Shown piece after piece: positions 33,758 through 44,736 of a stretch of 64,000 nt of DNA. Position numbers and translations under genes: made by a program. Source of the stretch: Brevundimonas sp. (lineage in GTDB: Bacteria; Pseudomonadota; Alphaproteobacteria; Caulobacterales; Caulobacteraceae); contig NZ_JAUYNX010000011.1 of NCBI RefSeq assembly GCF_030704825.1, positions 1 to 64,000 on the forward strand. The letters are read 5' to 3'. The stretch's first letter is position 1; each line of letters starts with the position of its first letter. The notes beneath the pieces are model-generated. The model worked only from the letters and a program-made list of their open reading frames with translations, searched no databases and had not been told where the DNA came from.

Positions 33758-34471
33758 ATGAAGACCATCTTTCTGGCCGTGACGGCAGGCGCGCTTCTGT
33801 TGGGCCCGCCAACCGGATCGACGGCCCAGGAGGCGCCGACGACCGCTGAAGCGCCGACGGCGACGCCCGCCGGCATTCCGCTGGGCAGCGCCTGGCGACG
33901 GGCCGTGTACGCGCAGGCGAATACCCACCTCCAGCATCCCGGCTGGGGCGTGCGCCACTCGGAACGGAACTATGTGTTGGGGATGGCCCTGGCGGAGGCC
34001 GAGGGACTGACGGTCGACGCCGACGTCCTGTTCGCGGCGGCCTTCCTGCACGACTGGGGCGGGATCGCGCCGTTCGCGGTCGCCGGGATCGACCATGCCG
34101 AGCGCTCCGTGCAGTTGGCCGAGCCCTTCCTGGCCGAAGCCGGCTTCCCGATGGGGAAATTCCCGGCCGTCCGCGCCGCCATCCTGGGCCATATGTACGA
34201 CAAGGAGCCGGAGGGGCCCGAGGCCGTCGTCCTGCACGACGCCGACGCGCTGGACTTCCTCGGCGCACTCGGGGCGGCCCGGCTGCTGGCGGCGACCGGC
34301 GAGCGGCCCGACTACGATCAGGCGCTGGGGCGGATCGAGCGATTCGCCGTCGACATCCCGCCGCGTCTGAAGACCGCCGCCGCCCGTGAGATGGCCGGGC
34401 CGCGCGTGGCGGGAATGACGGACTTCCTGGCCGGAGTGCGGCGCGAGACCCCCGAGGGCGCCAGACCCTGA
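33758..34471 (+). CDS. Secreted HD-domain phosphohydrolase-like protein
   Basis: 237 aa; ATG 33758 follows GGGAGGGCGGC. Signal peptide at residues 1-22 (STAQ-EAP). The HD domain shows HSERNYVLGMALAEAEGL, the metal pair AAFLHDWGG, and HDADALDFLGALGAARLL as the last Asp ligand region. HD enzymes hydrolyse phosphate esters, often nucleotides; a periplasmic location is unusual for the group. The short upstream extension is rejected since it skips the signal peptide. Confidence 0.85.
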   Translation: MKTIFLAVTAGALLLGPPTGSTAQEAPTTAEAPTATPAGIPLGSAWRRAVYAQANTHLQHPGWGVRHSERNYVLGMALAEAEGLTVDADVLFAAAFLHDWGGIAPFAVAGIDHAERSVQLAEPFLAEAGFPMGKFPAVRAAILGHMYDKEPEGPEAVVLHDADALDFLGALGAARLLAATGERPDYDQALGRIERFAVDIPPRLKTAAAREMAGPRVAGMTDFLAGVRRETPEGARP

Positions 34472-34504
34472 CAAGCGCGGCAAACGCTGCTACAGGGCCG
34501 CGCC

Positions 34505-35167
34505 ATGAGCGCAGCCGTCATCGTCTTCCCGGGGTCCAACTGCGACCGCGACTGCAAGGTCGCGATCGAACGATCAACCGGCGAACAGGTCGAGATGGTC
34601 TGGCACCAGGAGACGGAACTGCCGTCGGGCCTGGACCTGATCGTCCTGCCGGGCGGTTTTTCCTATGGCGACTATTTGCGCTGCGGGGCCATGGCGGCGC
34701 AGTCGCCGGTGATGCAGGCGGTGAAGAAGGCCGCCGACGACGGGGTGGCCGTGGTCGGCATCTGCAACGGCTTCCAGATCCTGTGCGAGGCCGGGATGCT
34801 GCCGGGCGCCCTGTTGAAAAACGCCGGGCTCAAATACGTCTGCAAGCCGGTCAGCCTGACGGTCGCCAACGGCCAGACCCGTTTTACCGCCGGCTATCAG
34901 GGCCAGCGCGAGGTGGTGATGACCCAGGGCAATGGCGACGGCAACTATTTCGCCGACGCCGAGACGCTGAAGCGGATCGAGGGCGAGGGCCAGGTGGTGT
35001 TCCGCTATGTCGACAACCCGAACGGCTCGGTCGACGACATCGCCGGCATCCAGAACGCGCGCGGCAATGTGCTGGGGCTGATGCCCCATCCGGACCGGGC
35101 GTTCGAGGAGGAACTGGGCTCGGCCGACGGGGCGACCCTGTTCCGCAGTATCTTCGCCGCCGCCTGA
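34505..35167 (+). CDS. purQ: FGAM synthase, glutaminase subunit PurQ
   Basis: 220 aa, class I glutamine amidotransferase. Catalytic Cys in [17 protein letters not shown], catalytic His and Glu in [13 protein letters not shown]. It provides ammonia from glutamine to PurL. ATG 34505 gives the usual [16 protein letters not shown] start. It lies between the HD protein and the convergent Asp/Asn hydroxylase; purL is 2.5 kb further on. Confidence 0.97.
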   Translation: MSAAVIVFPGSNCDRDCKVAIERSTGEQVEMVWHQETELPSGLDLIVLPGGFSYGDYLRCGAMAAQSPVMQAVKKAADDGVAVVGICNGFQILCEAGMLPGALLKNAGLKYVCKPVSLTVANGQTRFTAGYQGQREVVMTQGNGDGNYFADAETLKRIEGEGQVVFRYVDNPNGSVDDIAGIQNARGNVLGLMPHPDRAFEEELGSADGATLFRSIFAAA

Positions 35168-35185
35168 GTCCTGGACGCCCGGGTT

Positions 35186-36217
35186 CTAGACGCCCCAGGC
35201 CTGTTCGCGGGCGCCATAGCCGTCGATGGCCCGGAACATGGCCGCGACCAGATCCCGCTCCTCGTCCGTCAGCTCGGGCTTCCAGACGTCGAAGATGAGG
35301 ATGGTCCGATCGTGGCCGCTGTCATTGACGGCCTCGTGTTCGATGGTGTCGTCGAAGGCCCAGGCCTGACCCTCCTTCCAGTCGCGCACATCGTTGCCCA
35401 CCCGGAAGCGGCTGCCCGGCGGCGCGATCAGCGGCAGGTGACAGATCAGCCGGGTGTTGATCAGGCCATGGTGCGGCGGAATGCGCGCGCCCGGCTTCAG
35501 TCGCGAGAACAGGATCGAGGGCGTTCGCCCCGGCACCCGGCACAGCGGGACCTCGGCCAGGGCCGCCAGGGTGCGGGGACAGCGGCGCGCGATGTCGGGC
35601 TGCTCCTGCCCGTCCTTCCACAGGAACAGGGCGCTCCAGTCGGCGTTCGAGACCATGCCGAGGGCGTCCCGGTTGGGCCGGTCGGCTCGCGGCTCGACAT
35701 AGGGTCTGAACTGATCCGGTTCGGCCAGCAGGGCGTCCAGTTCGGCGCGAATGTCCCCCGCGGCCGCCTCGACCGCCGCCAGCCAGGGCAGGGTTTCGCG
35801 CGGCTGGAACTGGACCTGCGGCAGGCCCGGAAACAGGTAGAAGCGCGGCTCCTGCAGATACAAGCGCTTGCGCCCCGCCATCAGGTCCAGCGACAGGGCG
35901 AAGCGGTCGCTGGATGTCGCGGGATCGAACCCCGCGCCGGCGAGGCTGTCCGCCAGATGGGCCTCGAACCGTCGCGCCTGAGCCTGGACGGCCGCCTGGA
36001 CGCGACGCAGGCCGGCGACCAGGTCGGGCGCTAGGCCCTTGCCGTCGCCGGCCGCGCGCAAGGCGGAGTTGTAGAAGCTGGCGGCCGCCCGCTCGTCGCC
36101 CAGCCCCGCGAGGGCGTCGCCCTTGGCGATCAGGGCCCGAAGGTCGCGCGGGTCGCGTGCGAGCGCGCGGTCGGCCGCTTCGAGATCGGCGCGGTGGCCC
36201 GGATCGGAGTTCGCCAT
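35186..36217 (-). CDS. Aspartyl/asparaginyl beta-hydroxylase family protein
   Basis: 343 aa. The C-terminal half (~190-330) is the double-stranded beta-helix: metal-binding IPPHHGLINTRLICHLPL and IEHEAVNDSGHDRTILIFDVW, giving the two His, with RFRVGNDVRDWKEGQAWAFD between. An N-terminal region (~10-110) is helical and TPR-like (ALIAKGDALAGLGDERAAAS). The family uses Fe(II) and 2-oxoglutarate to hydroxylate Asp or Asn, or fatty acyl chains in lipid A (LpxO branch). Substrate not assignable. It is convergent with purQ. Confidence 0.92.
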   Translation of the reverse strand: MANSDPGHRADLEAADRALARDPRDLRALIAKGDALAGLGDERAAASFYNSALRAAGDGKGLAPDLVAGLRRVQAAVQAQARRFEAHLADSLAGAGFDPATSSDRFALSLDLMAGRKRLYLQEPRFYLFPGLPQVQFQPRETLPWLAAVEAAAGDIRAELDALLAEPDQFRPYVEPRADRPNRDALGMVSNADWSALFLWKDGQEQPDIARRCPRTLAALAEVPLCRVPGRTPSILFSRLKPGARIPPHHGLINTRLICHLPLIAPPGSRFRVGNDVRDWKEGQAWAFDDTIEHEAVNDSGHDRTILIFDVWKPELTDEERDLVAAMFRAIDGYGAREQAWGV

Positions 36218-36262
36218 CCAGCGATCGGAGAACGGCGCGCCGCGTCCGTCAAGGCGAAAGCG

Positions 36263-36484
36263 TCAGATCGCCCCGTCCCGGCTCCGCGCATCGCCCTGTC
36301 CGCCGTCCTCCCGGCCGACCGACTGGTCGAGCGCGTCCGGATCGCCCTCCGCGCTCCCGCCGGGACTCTCGACGCCGGACGCCTCCCCGGCGCGTCCGGC
36401 GATCGGATCGCGCGGGGCGGCGTTGCGATCCACGGGTTCGGACGCCCCCTTCCGGGCCGGGGTCAGGCGATCGGGATCGGTCAT
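36263..36484 (-). CDS. Small hydrophilic protein, 73 aa
   Basis: ATG 36484 follows AGGAAG at proper spacing. The peptide, MTDPDRLTPARKGASEPVDR and onward, is rich in Gly, Asp, Arg and Pro with no hydrophobic core, so it is probably disordered. A longer start nine codons upstream exists but has no ribosome site. It has the same leader type and a similar composition to a second small ORF at 37389-37538. No family known. Confidence 0.5.
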   Translation of the reverse strand: MTDPDRLTPARKGASEPVDRNAAPRDPIAGRAGEASGVESPGGSAEGDPDALDQSVGREDGGQGDARSRDGAI

Positions 36485-36594
36485 GGCGGGCTTCCTGGTG
36501 CGGAGGATCAACCGCCGCCGACGGTGAGCGGTTCCGCGCCGTTGAACCTTCGCCGCGCGCAGGCGTAGTCAGGCGACCCTGGTCTGGAGCCGCC

Positions 36595-37392
36595 ATGTCC
36601 ATCGTCCGTCCCACAGCCGCCCAGAAGACCCGCCGCCTGATCGTGCTGGCGGCGGCCATCTTCGCCGTGGCGATCGGCCAGTCCCAGGTCCTGCTCGGCT
36701 GGGGCCAGTCGCCCGCGGAGTTCTCGGCGGACGGCGACGCCACCTTGCGGGTGGCCGGTTATGCCTTCGCCGTCTGGGGCCTGATCTATCTCTGGCTGCT
36801 GGTCTATGCGGTGCGCCAGGCGCTGCCGTGGACCGGCGAGAGCCTGCTGATCCATCGGCTCGGCTGGCCCTCGGTCGCCGCCCTGCTGGGCATCGGCTGG
36901 TGGGTCGTGGCGGCGGCGTTCGATTGGGAGGCCGCCACCGTCGTCCTGATCTTCGCATCGCTGGCGGCGCTGCTGCTTCCTCTGCTGGCCAACGCCGGCG
37001 CCATCCGCGCCTTGCCACGCTTCGATCGCGACCGGCTGATGACGGTCTGGCCGCTGGCGATGCTGGCCGGCTGGCTGACCGTGGCGGCGCCGCTGAACCT
37101 GATCACGGTGGCGACGGGCGACGGCGCCCTGCCCGACACCCTCTCGCCCACGGTCTGGGCTATCCTGGCCATGGTCGGCGTGAGCGCGGCGGCCCTCGGC
37201 GTCACCCAGCGTCTGCGCACCCTGGCCTATGGCCTGCCGATCGCCTGGGGCCTGGTGGGAGCCTTCACCGCCGAGCAGGCGCGCAATCCCATGCTGGCCT
37301 ATGCCGCCCTCGCCGCCGCGGTGGCCGTCCTCGTCGGGGCGGTGGCGCTGGCCTTCCGGCTGCGGTCCGGCGTCGAACGGCCGTCCGCCTAG
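36595..37392 (+). CDS. TspO/MBR-like membrane protein
   Basis: 265 aa, about seven or eight hydrophobic segments starting at ~16-36, 52-75, 88-110, 112-132, 146-168, 178-200, 205-225 and 230-250. Sequence FAVWGLIYLWLLVYAVRQAL resembles the FxxWGxxY hallmark of tryptophan-rich sensory proteins and their long relatives. TspO-type proteins bind tetrapyrroles; for this longer group the ligand is unknown. It is flanked on both sides by opposite-strand small hydrophilic ORFs and separates purQ from purL. Confidence 0.8.
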   Translation: MSIVRPTAAQKTRRLIVLAAAIFAVAIGQSQVLLGWGQSPAEFSADGDATLRVAGYAFAVWGLIYLWLLVYAVRQALPWTGESLLIHRLGWPSVAALLGIGWWVVAAAFDWEAATVVLIFASLAALLLPLLANAGAIRALPRFDRDRLMTVWPLAMLAGWLTVAAPLNLITVATGDGALPDTLSPTVWAILAMVGVSAAALGVTQRLRTLAYGLPIAWGLVGAFTAEQARNPMLAYAALAAAVAVLVGAVALAFRLRSGVERPSA

Positions 37393-37538
37393 CCGCTCCC
37401 GGCGTCGGCCTGGTCGTCATTGGCCGCCTGCCGGGCGGCGCGCTCGGCCGCGGCGCTGGCCCCGGCGTCGTCGGCGGCGATCTCCGGCGCGTCCGGGTCC
37501 CCGGGCGTGGCGGCGGGGTCGATGGGCTGATCCGGCAT
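37389..37538 (-). CDS. Small acidic protein, 49 aa
   Basis: ATG 37538 follows CAGGAAGC at good spacing, and the frame ends overlapping the membrane-protein stop by four bases. The product, MPDQPIDPAATPGDPDAPEI and onward, is strongly acidic with Ala-rich tail and no hydrophobic segment. Composition recalls the 73-aa ORF on the other side of the membrane protein. Unknown family; translation is suggested only by the start signals. Confidence 0.45.
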   Translation of the reverse strand: MPDQPIDPAATPGDPDAPEIAADDAGASAAAERAARQAANDDQADAGSG

Positions 37539-37638
37539 GACGGCTTCCTGCGGCTCCTGCCGGATTCAATGACGGACCGGCCACGATGTTCCGCGCAATG
37601 GCTGACACGACTCCGTTCAACGGCTAGAAGGCGCGCCC

Positions 37639-39848
<2,210 letters not shown>

Positions 39849-39849
<1 letters not shown>

Positions 39850-40193
39850 TGCGTCCCGTTCCGATCATCCTGCTGGCGGCCTTGACCCTTGCGGCCTGCG
39901 ACGGAGGCGGCGATCCCGTCCAGCAGGCCCTGCGCGAGACGGCGGCGGCGAACCATTCCGCCGCGATCAAGGAAACCGCGACGCCCGTCGCGCCCGAACC
40001 AACCTCCATGGAACGGGCCTGGGTCGCGGAAATGGTCGAACACCATCGCGAGACGATCGCCACGGCCGACGCCGCACTGGCGCAATCCAGGGACCCGGAA
40101 GTCCGGCGAATGGCGCAGGCGGTCAGGGACGCCCGGGCCCGCGAGATCGCGGAATTGCAGGCCTGGAAGCCCGCCGCGGCGCCGGGCCAGTGA
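39849..40193 (+). CDS. DUF305-type lipoprotein
   Basis: 114 aa. Lipobox LAAC at residue ~16 (LLAALTLAACDGGG). The mature part fits the DUF305/ferritin-like four-helix bundle family: WVAEMVEHHRETIATADAAL, then SRDPEVRRMAQAVRDARARE IAELQ. The HH pair is typical of the metal- or heme-binding members. ATG overlaps the purL stop by one base, so it may be expressed from the purL mRNA though its function is unrelated. Confidence 0.85.
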
Positions 40194-40245
40194 CGACCGT
40201 CACATTTCCGGGCTAGGTCGGGACAGGCGCGTTCCGGAGGTCCCG

Positions 40246-41814
40246 ATGTCCGCATTCGATTTCCTGTCCCGTCGCGGACTGCTGCTGGGCCTTGGCGCCG
40301 GCGGCGCGGCGCTGGGCACAGGGCGTCAGGCCCTCGCCGATCCGGTGTTCGCCGAATACCCGTTCCAGCTGGGCATCGCCGCGGGCGATCCCGCCCCGGA
40401 CGGCTTCGTCATCTGGACCCGGCTGGCCCCGCGGCCGCTGGAGATCGGTCACGGCATGCCGTCGGCCCCGGTGCCGGTACGGTGGGAAATCGCTACGGAT
40501 CGCGGCTTCTCCAACGTGGCGCGGAGGGGCGAAGCGATCGCCCGGCCCGAAATGGGTCACGCCGTGCACGTCGAGGTCGAGGGACTGGAGCCCGGGCGGG
40601 ACTATTTCTACCGCTTCACCGCCGGGACCGAGCGCACCGCCACGGGCCGGGCGAAGACGGCGCCAGCGGCCGGTTTGGCCGTCGCGCGCGCCCGCTTCGG
40701 CGTGCTGGGCTGCCAAGCCTATGAGCAGGGCTTCTACACCGCCCACCGCAAGGCGGCGGCCGAGGACCTGGACTTCGTCTACTGCTACGGCGACTACATC
40801 TACGAGGGCCGCGGCAGCCGGACCTACACCGGCTCGGGCGGGACGATGGAGAACCCGCGCCAGCATCTGGGCGGCGAGACCTATTCGCTGGACGACTACC
40901 GGCGCCGCTACGCCCAGTACAAGATGGATGTGGACCTGCAGGCCAGCCACGCGGCGACGGCGTGGTTCGTGACCTGGGACGATCACGAGGTGGCGAACAA
41001 CTGGGTCGGCGCCTTCGACGATGGCGTGCCGCCCGAGGTCTTCCTGCTGCGGCGGCAGGCGGCGGCCCAGGCCTTCTACGAGCATATGCCGCTGCGCCGT
41101 TCGGCCTTCCCCCGCGGAGCGGAGATGCAGCTGTACCGGCAGTCGTCCTGGGGCGACCTGCTGGATCTGAACTTCCTCGACACCCGCTCCCACCGCTCGG
41201 ACCAGCCGTGCGGCGACGCCTGGGCGACGACCTGCGCCGGCGTCTCGGCGCGCGACGCCCATGTGCTCGGCGAGGCGCAGGAGGTGTGGCTGTACCGCAA
41301 CCTCGACCAGTCGCGCGCGCACTGGAAGGTGCTGGCGCAGCAGATCATGATGATGGATCTGGAGCGCAAGGAAGGGCCCGAGCCGGGCTACAACCTGGAT
41401 ACCTGGGCCGGCTATGCGATCCCGCGCCAGCGGCTGCTGGACCGGCTGCGCGAGCGCCGCATCGGCAACACCATCATCCTGACCGGGGACGAGCATCAGA
41501 ACTACGCCGGAGAGCTGTACCGCGACAGCCGCAACCCGGAGGGGGCGCCGATCGCCTCGGAGTTCGTCGCGACATCGATCAGTTCGTCCGGCGACGGGCA
41601 GGACCAGCGGGCCGACGGCCGGCGCTATCTGGCCGACAATCCGTTCCTGAAATTCAACAACGCCCAGCGCGGCTATGTCGTCTGCGATGTCACGGCGGAG
41701 CGCTGGCAGACCGAGTTCAAGGTGCTGGACAAGGTGTCGGAGAAGGGCGGGACGCTGACGACGCGGGCGACGTTCGCGGTGGCGAGCGGGGACGCGCGGG
41801 TGGTCCCGGCCTGA
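40246..41814 (+). CDS. PhoD-type alkaline phosphatase/phosphodiesterase
   Basis: 522 aa; GGAGG precedes ATG 40246. A Tat signal is seen (FLSRRGLLLGLGAGGAALG, RR at residues 8-9), so it is exported folded. The N-terminal PhoD domain has PFQLGIAAGDPAPDGFVIWT; the metallophosphoesterase part has YCYGDYIYEG, VTWDDHEVANNW and ILTGDEHQNYAGEL. PhoD enzymes release phosphate from esters in the periplasm or outside. It may be regulated by phosphate, but no Pho box was found. Confidence 0.94.
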   Translation: MSAFDFLSRRGLLLGLGAGGAALGTGRQALADPVFAEYPFQLGIAAGDPAPDGFVIWTRLAPRPLEIGHGMPSAPVPVRWEIATDRGFSNVARRGEAIARPEMGHAVHVEVEGLEPGRDYFYRFTAGTERTATGRAKTAPAAGLAVARARFGVLGCQAYEQGFYTAHRKAAAEDLDFVYCYGDYIYEGRGSRTYTGSGGTMENPRQHLGGETYSLDDYRRRYAQYKMDVDLQASHAATAWFVTWDDHEVANNWVGAFDDGVPPEVFLLRRQAAAQAFYEHMPLRRSAFPRGAEMQLYRQSSWGDLLDLNFLDTRSHRSDQPCGDAWATTCAGVSARDAHVLGEAQEVWLYRNLDQSRAHWKVLAQQIMMMDLERKEGPEPGYNLDTWAGYAIPRQRLLDRLRERRIGNTIILTGDEHQNYAGELYRDSRNPEGAPIASEFVATSISSSGDGQDQRADGRRYLADNPFLKFNNAQRGYVVCDVTAERWQTEFKVLDKVSEKGGTLTTRATFAVASGDARVVPA

Positions 41815-41816
41815 GG

Positions 41817-42647
41817 TCAGGCGGCCGGCAGGTAGTCGTTGGCCTCGACCAGCCGGAAGCCTGGCGTGGTCTGGACGAACTGCCGCAGCCAGTAGCTGTG
41901 GCCGGCGCCGTAGACGATCACGATCCGGTCGCCGGGCTTCGCCGCCTGCATCAGGCGCGCGAAGATCAGGGCGTTGCGGGTGTACCAGCGGCCATTGAGG
42001 ATGGCGCCCGGCTGGGCGTCGCCGGCGCCGAAGGCCAGCAGGGCGGTGTAGAAGGTCTGGCCCGAGGCTGCGCTCTCGGGCGTGTTCATCCAGCGCAGCA
42101 CGCCGCTGACGGTGTCCGTCCGCTGGCGGGTCTCCATCTCGCCGATCATCGTCGCGACCTGTTCGTGCATCGTCCCCAGCGCGGGCGACCGGCCGTTGGC
42201 CTCGGCCCAGGCCTGGACGTCCTCAAACGGAAACCAGGACGGCTGGCCTTCGCGGTCCTGTTCGTCGATGGCGTAGACCCGCTGCAGCCCGAGACGATGG
42301 GCGAGGCGATAGCCGACCTGAACCCGCTCGTCGGGATCGGTCAGAAGGTCCGCCGACGTAAACGCACGGTAGCGATGGTCCAGCATGTCGGACTGGTCCC
42401 GGGCCACCCGCTCAATGGCGACGGCCGTCGGCCGGAACCGGGCCAGGGCCTCGGCTACCGCCTCGAGCTCGGCCTGTTTCGCCGGGGTGGTGACGGAATC
42501 GATCCGGGCGTTGTGCAGGTCCTGGCCCGGATTGCCCATGTGATAGGTTCCCAGCACCATCACCTCGATCGGCGCCGGATCGGGCGTCTGCGCCATGGCG
42601 GCGGCGGGCAGGGCGAGGGCCACGAGGGCGGCGACTAGTCTCAGCAT
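41817..42647 (-). CDS. DUF5694 secreted protein
   Basis: 276 aa with a signal peptide (residues 1-19, AAAMA-QTP). The family start VMVLGTYHMGNPGQDLHN and the C-terminal IVIVYGAGHSYWLRQFVQ fit DUF5694, distantly related to TraB/EreA-like hydrolases with a conserved Glu/His pair (ERVARDQ, GAGH). Activity not known. Convergent with the PhoD gene, three bases between stop codons. Confidence 0.83.
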   Translation of the reverse strand: MLRLVAALVALALPAAAMAQTPDPAPIEVMVLGTYHMGNPGQDLHNARIDSVTTPAKQAELEAVAEALARFRPTAVAIERVARDQSDMLDHRYRAFTSADLLTDPDERVQVGYRLAHRLGLQRVYAIDEQDREGQPSWFPFEDVQAWAEANGRSPALGTMHEQVATMIGEMETRQRTDTVSGVLRWMNTPESAASGQTFYTALLAFGAGDAQPGAILNGRWYTRNALIFARLMQAAKPGDRIVIVYGAGHSYWLRQFVQTTPGFRLVEANDYLPAA

Positions 42648-42770
42648 GGACGGGCTCCGGGGTCTGGAGGCGAGAGGCTCCGAGCCGCCCGTCTGGATGC
42701 ACCTGGTCCGATTTTTTCCGGTAGGCTGTTTGGCGAGCGCAGCCGCGAGACCGCGCCCGCTGGTTTCGGC

Positions 42771-43088
42771 CTAGAGGTCGAGCCGATCCGCAAGCAGGGC
42801 GACGAGGCGGTCGGGTTTGCCGTCGAACAGGCGGTCCAGCAGGTCCTGGACCTCGCCCTCGACCCAGGTCTGGCGGTCGATGACGGCGTGATAGCGCTGC
42901 CGGCCGTCCTCCTTCACCGATTTGACGGCGCCCTTCTGCATCAGGCGATGAAGAAGGGTCTTGATGGTCGCGTCCGCCCAGGGCTGACCAGCCTTCACCT
43001 CCTCGATCAGGGAGGCGAAGGACAGCGGCCCTCGGGCCCAGATCGCGGCGAGAACCGCGCTTTCCGCTTCGGTGACGTGCAGGCGCAC
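42771..43088 (-). CDS. BlaI/MecI/CopY-family repressor
   Basis: 105 aa, GTG start at 43088. A winged helix typical of the family: VTEAESAVLAAIWARGPLSF, then ADATIKTLLHRLMQKGAVKS as the recognition helix and wing, and a short helical C-terminus (LLDRLFDGKPDRLVALLADR) for dimerisation. It lacks a BlaR1-like sensor partner; instead the gene follows an ExbB/MotA-like membrane gene by 5 bases. A palindrome of the TACANNTGTA type upstream is its likely operator. Confidence 0.9.
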   Translation of the reverse strand: MRLHVTEAESAVLAAIWARGPLSFASLIEEVKAGQPWADATIKTLLHRLMQKGAVKSVKEDGRQRYHAVIDRQTWVEGEVQDLLDRLFDGKPDRLVALLADRLDL

Positions 43089-43093
43089 GGCGG

Positions 43094-43564
43094 TCAGGAC
43101 CCCAGGACAGTTCGATCGATGCGCGCCTCGATGATCCAGTGACAGATCACGCCGACGACGCCCGCCAGCAGTCCCAGCAGGAACAGCAGGGCCGCCTCGG
43201 CGAAGCCGGGCGCCAGCACGGTCACCGGAACCGGTGCGCCGGCGTTGGCGATGCCGATGAAGCCCATCAGCAGCACGTACATCGCGCCCATGAGGCCCAG
43301 CAGCGGGCCGCCCAGCCTCAATGCCGAAACATAGGCCGACCCGCCTGACAGCCGTCGCCCCGAAGCCAGCTTGAGCACGGTCACGATCACGGCGGCCAAT
43401 GCGCCGGCGACAAGCAGAAGCATGACCAGTTTCACGCTCGGCGCGGCGTCGCCGAACACATCGCCCGGCGTGAGGCCGGCCCCCGCGGCGGAGGCGACGC
43501 CGGGAGCCGCAAGGGCGACCAGAAGGATCCCCACACCGGCCCGAGAAACTCGGTGGTCAAACAT
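43094..43564 (-). CDS. ExbB/MotA/TolQ-like membrane protein
   Basis: 156 aa; strong AAGGAG before ATG 43564. Signal-like N-terminal segment (~8-28), then three hydrophobic stretches (~43-65, 85-108 and 120-145). The middle LRLGGPLLGLMGAMYVLLMG resembles the LGLLGTVxGM part of the MotA/TolQ/ExbB proton-channel family, but the protein is far shorter than usual and the cytoplasmic region is minimal. Function is uncertain. It is first in an operon with the BlaI-type repressor. Confidence 0.6.
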   Translation of the reverse strand: MFDHRVSRAGVGILLVALAAPGVASAAGAGLTPGDVFGDAAPSVKLVMLLLVAGALAAVIVTVLKLASGRRLSGGSAYVSALRLGGPLLGLMGAMYVLLMGFIGIANAGAPVPVTVLAPGFAEAALLFLLGLLAGVVGVICHWIIEARIDRTVLGS

Positions 43565-43623
43565 GAACGACTCCTTGGCTGCAAGATTGGAAGGGAAGGC
43601 GGACGGGCCCGCCACATCGTGAC

Positions 43624-43669
43624 TACAACTGTAAGCTAGTGAGTTTACGCTTGTAAACTCCTATGTCAA
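43624..43669. promoter_or_regulatory. BlaI-type operators over a divergent promoter
   Basis: TACAACTGTA (43624-43633) matches the TACANNTGTA core bound by BlaI/MecI proteins. Next to it GAGTTTAC-GCTT-GTAAACTC (43641-43660) is a perfect 8+4+8 palindrome. Minus-strand TTGACA (43669-43664) is the -35 box, and the palindrome covers the expected -10 region of the ExbB-like/BlaI operon. The divergent 66-aa gene starts 35 bases to the right. Confidence 0.8.
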
Positions 43670-43703
43670 ACAATACCCGACCAAGGCGTCAGGAGATTCA
43701 AAC

Positions 43704-43904
43704 ATGAAAAATGCCGGAGCCAAGAGGTTCAGCCGGATCGAGCAGGCGAGCCGACGGCGCGTTCGCTCCGAACGTGTCGAGACCGCGCTGATCGTCGCCC
43801 TGGCCTGCCTGGTGCTTTTCAAGGGCGGCCCCGCCATCGCCGGAATCGTGCTCGGCATCAGTGAGATGTTTATGGCCCTGGTGCGCCTGTCGATCCCCGC
43901 ATAG
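43704..43904 (+). CDS. Small membrane protein, 66 aa
   Basis: AGGAG precedes ATG 43704. MKNAGAKRFSRIEQASRRRV is basic; residues ~28-62 contain one long or two short hydrophobic helices (ALIVALACLVLFKGGPAIAG). It is divergent from the ExbB-like/BlaI operon and shares its operator region, so it may belong to the same regulon. Family unknown. Confidence 0.6.
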   Translation: MKNAGAKRFSRIEQASRRRVRSERVETALIVALACLVLFKGGPAIAGIVLGISEMFMALVRLSIPA

Positions 43905-43905
43905 C

Positions 43906-44730
43906 TCAGCCCGGAACAGGAATCGCCTGGCTCAGCCGTCCCCCGACGCGGATCGGCTCAACGCGGGTTGCCAGCCCGGTCCTGTCGTCCGTCTCGACAT
44001 AGACGCCGCAGACCGTGGCCGGGCCGTGGGCGGGGACGTAGCGTCCGCCCGACAGGCGGGTGGTGAAGCGCCGCAGCGGCTCTTCCTTCTCGTTGCCGAT
44101 GACGCTGTCGTAGTCACAGCAGCCGCCGGCGTCGGTCTGATAGGCCGTGCCGCCGGGCAGGATCTGGCAGTCGGCGGTCGGGACATGGGTGTGGGTGCCG
44201 ACCACCAGACTCGCCCGGCCGTCGCAGAAATGGCCCATGGCCATCTTCTCGGACGTGGCCTCGCAGTGCATGTCGACGATGATGGCGTCGGCGGCGACGC
44301 CCATGGGGCACGACGCCAGTTCCTTCTCGACCGCGCTGAAGGGGCAGTCCATCGGGTCCATATGGATGCGGCCCAAGACGTTCATGACCAGCACGGTCTT
44401 GCCGCTGTGGGTCTCGAACAGATTGGCCCCGGCGCCGGGGGCGTCCATCAGGCGCGGATAGTTGGCCGGGCGGATCAGGCGCGGCTCGCGCACGATATAG
44501 GTCAGGGCCTCGCGCTGGTCCCAGCTATGGTTGCCCAGGGTCAGACAGTCGGCGCCGGCCATGAACAGTTCGCGCGCGGTGTTTTCCGTGATGCCGAAGC
44601 CGCCCGCGGCGTTCTCGGCGTTGACAACCACGAAGTCGAGTTTCAGGTCGCGCTTCAGGCCCGGAAGGTGATCGCTCAGGCCGTCCCGTCCGGACTTGCC
44701 GACGACATCACCGAAAAAAGCCAGACGCAT
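43906..44730 (-). CDS. YmdB-type metallophosphodiesterase (TIGR00282 family)
   Basis: 274 aa. Metal motifs MRLAFFGDVVGKSGRDGL, VVNAENAAGGFGITE, CLTLGNHSWDQREA, IIVDMHCEATSEKMAMG and VVGTHTHVPTADC are all in place. YmdB proteins hydrolyse 2',3'- or 3',5'-cyclic nucleotides and influence biofilm or motility decisions in Bacillus; the role here is not known. It follows 5-formyl-THF cyclo-ligase by 6 bases, so the two are co-transcribed after 6S RNA. Confidence 0.94.
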   Translation of the reverse strand: MRLAFFGDVVGKSGRDGLSDHLPGLKRDLKLDFVVVNAENAAGGFGITENTARELFMAGADCLTLGNHSWDQREALTYIVREPRLIRPANYPRLMDAPGAGANLFETHSGKTVLVMNVLGRIHMDPMDCPFSAVEKELASCPMGVAADAIIVDMHCEATSEKMAMGHFCDGRASLVVGTHTHVPTADCQILPGGTAYQTDAGGCCDYDSVIGNEKEEPLRRFTTRLSGGRYVPAHGPATVCGVYVETDDRTGLATRVEPIRVGGRLSQAIPVPG

Positions 44731-44736
44731 ATCAGA

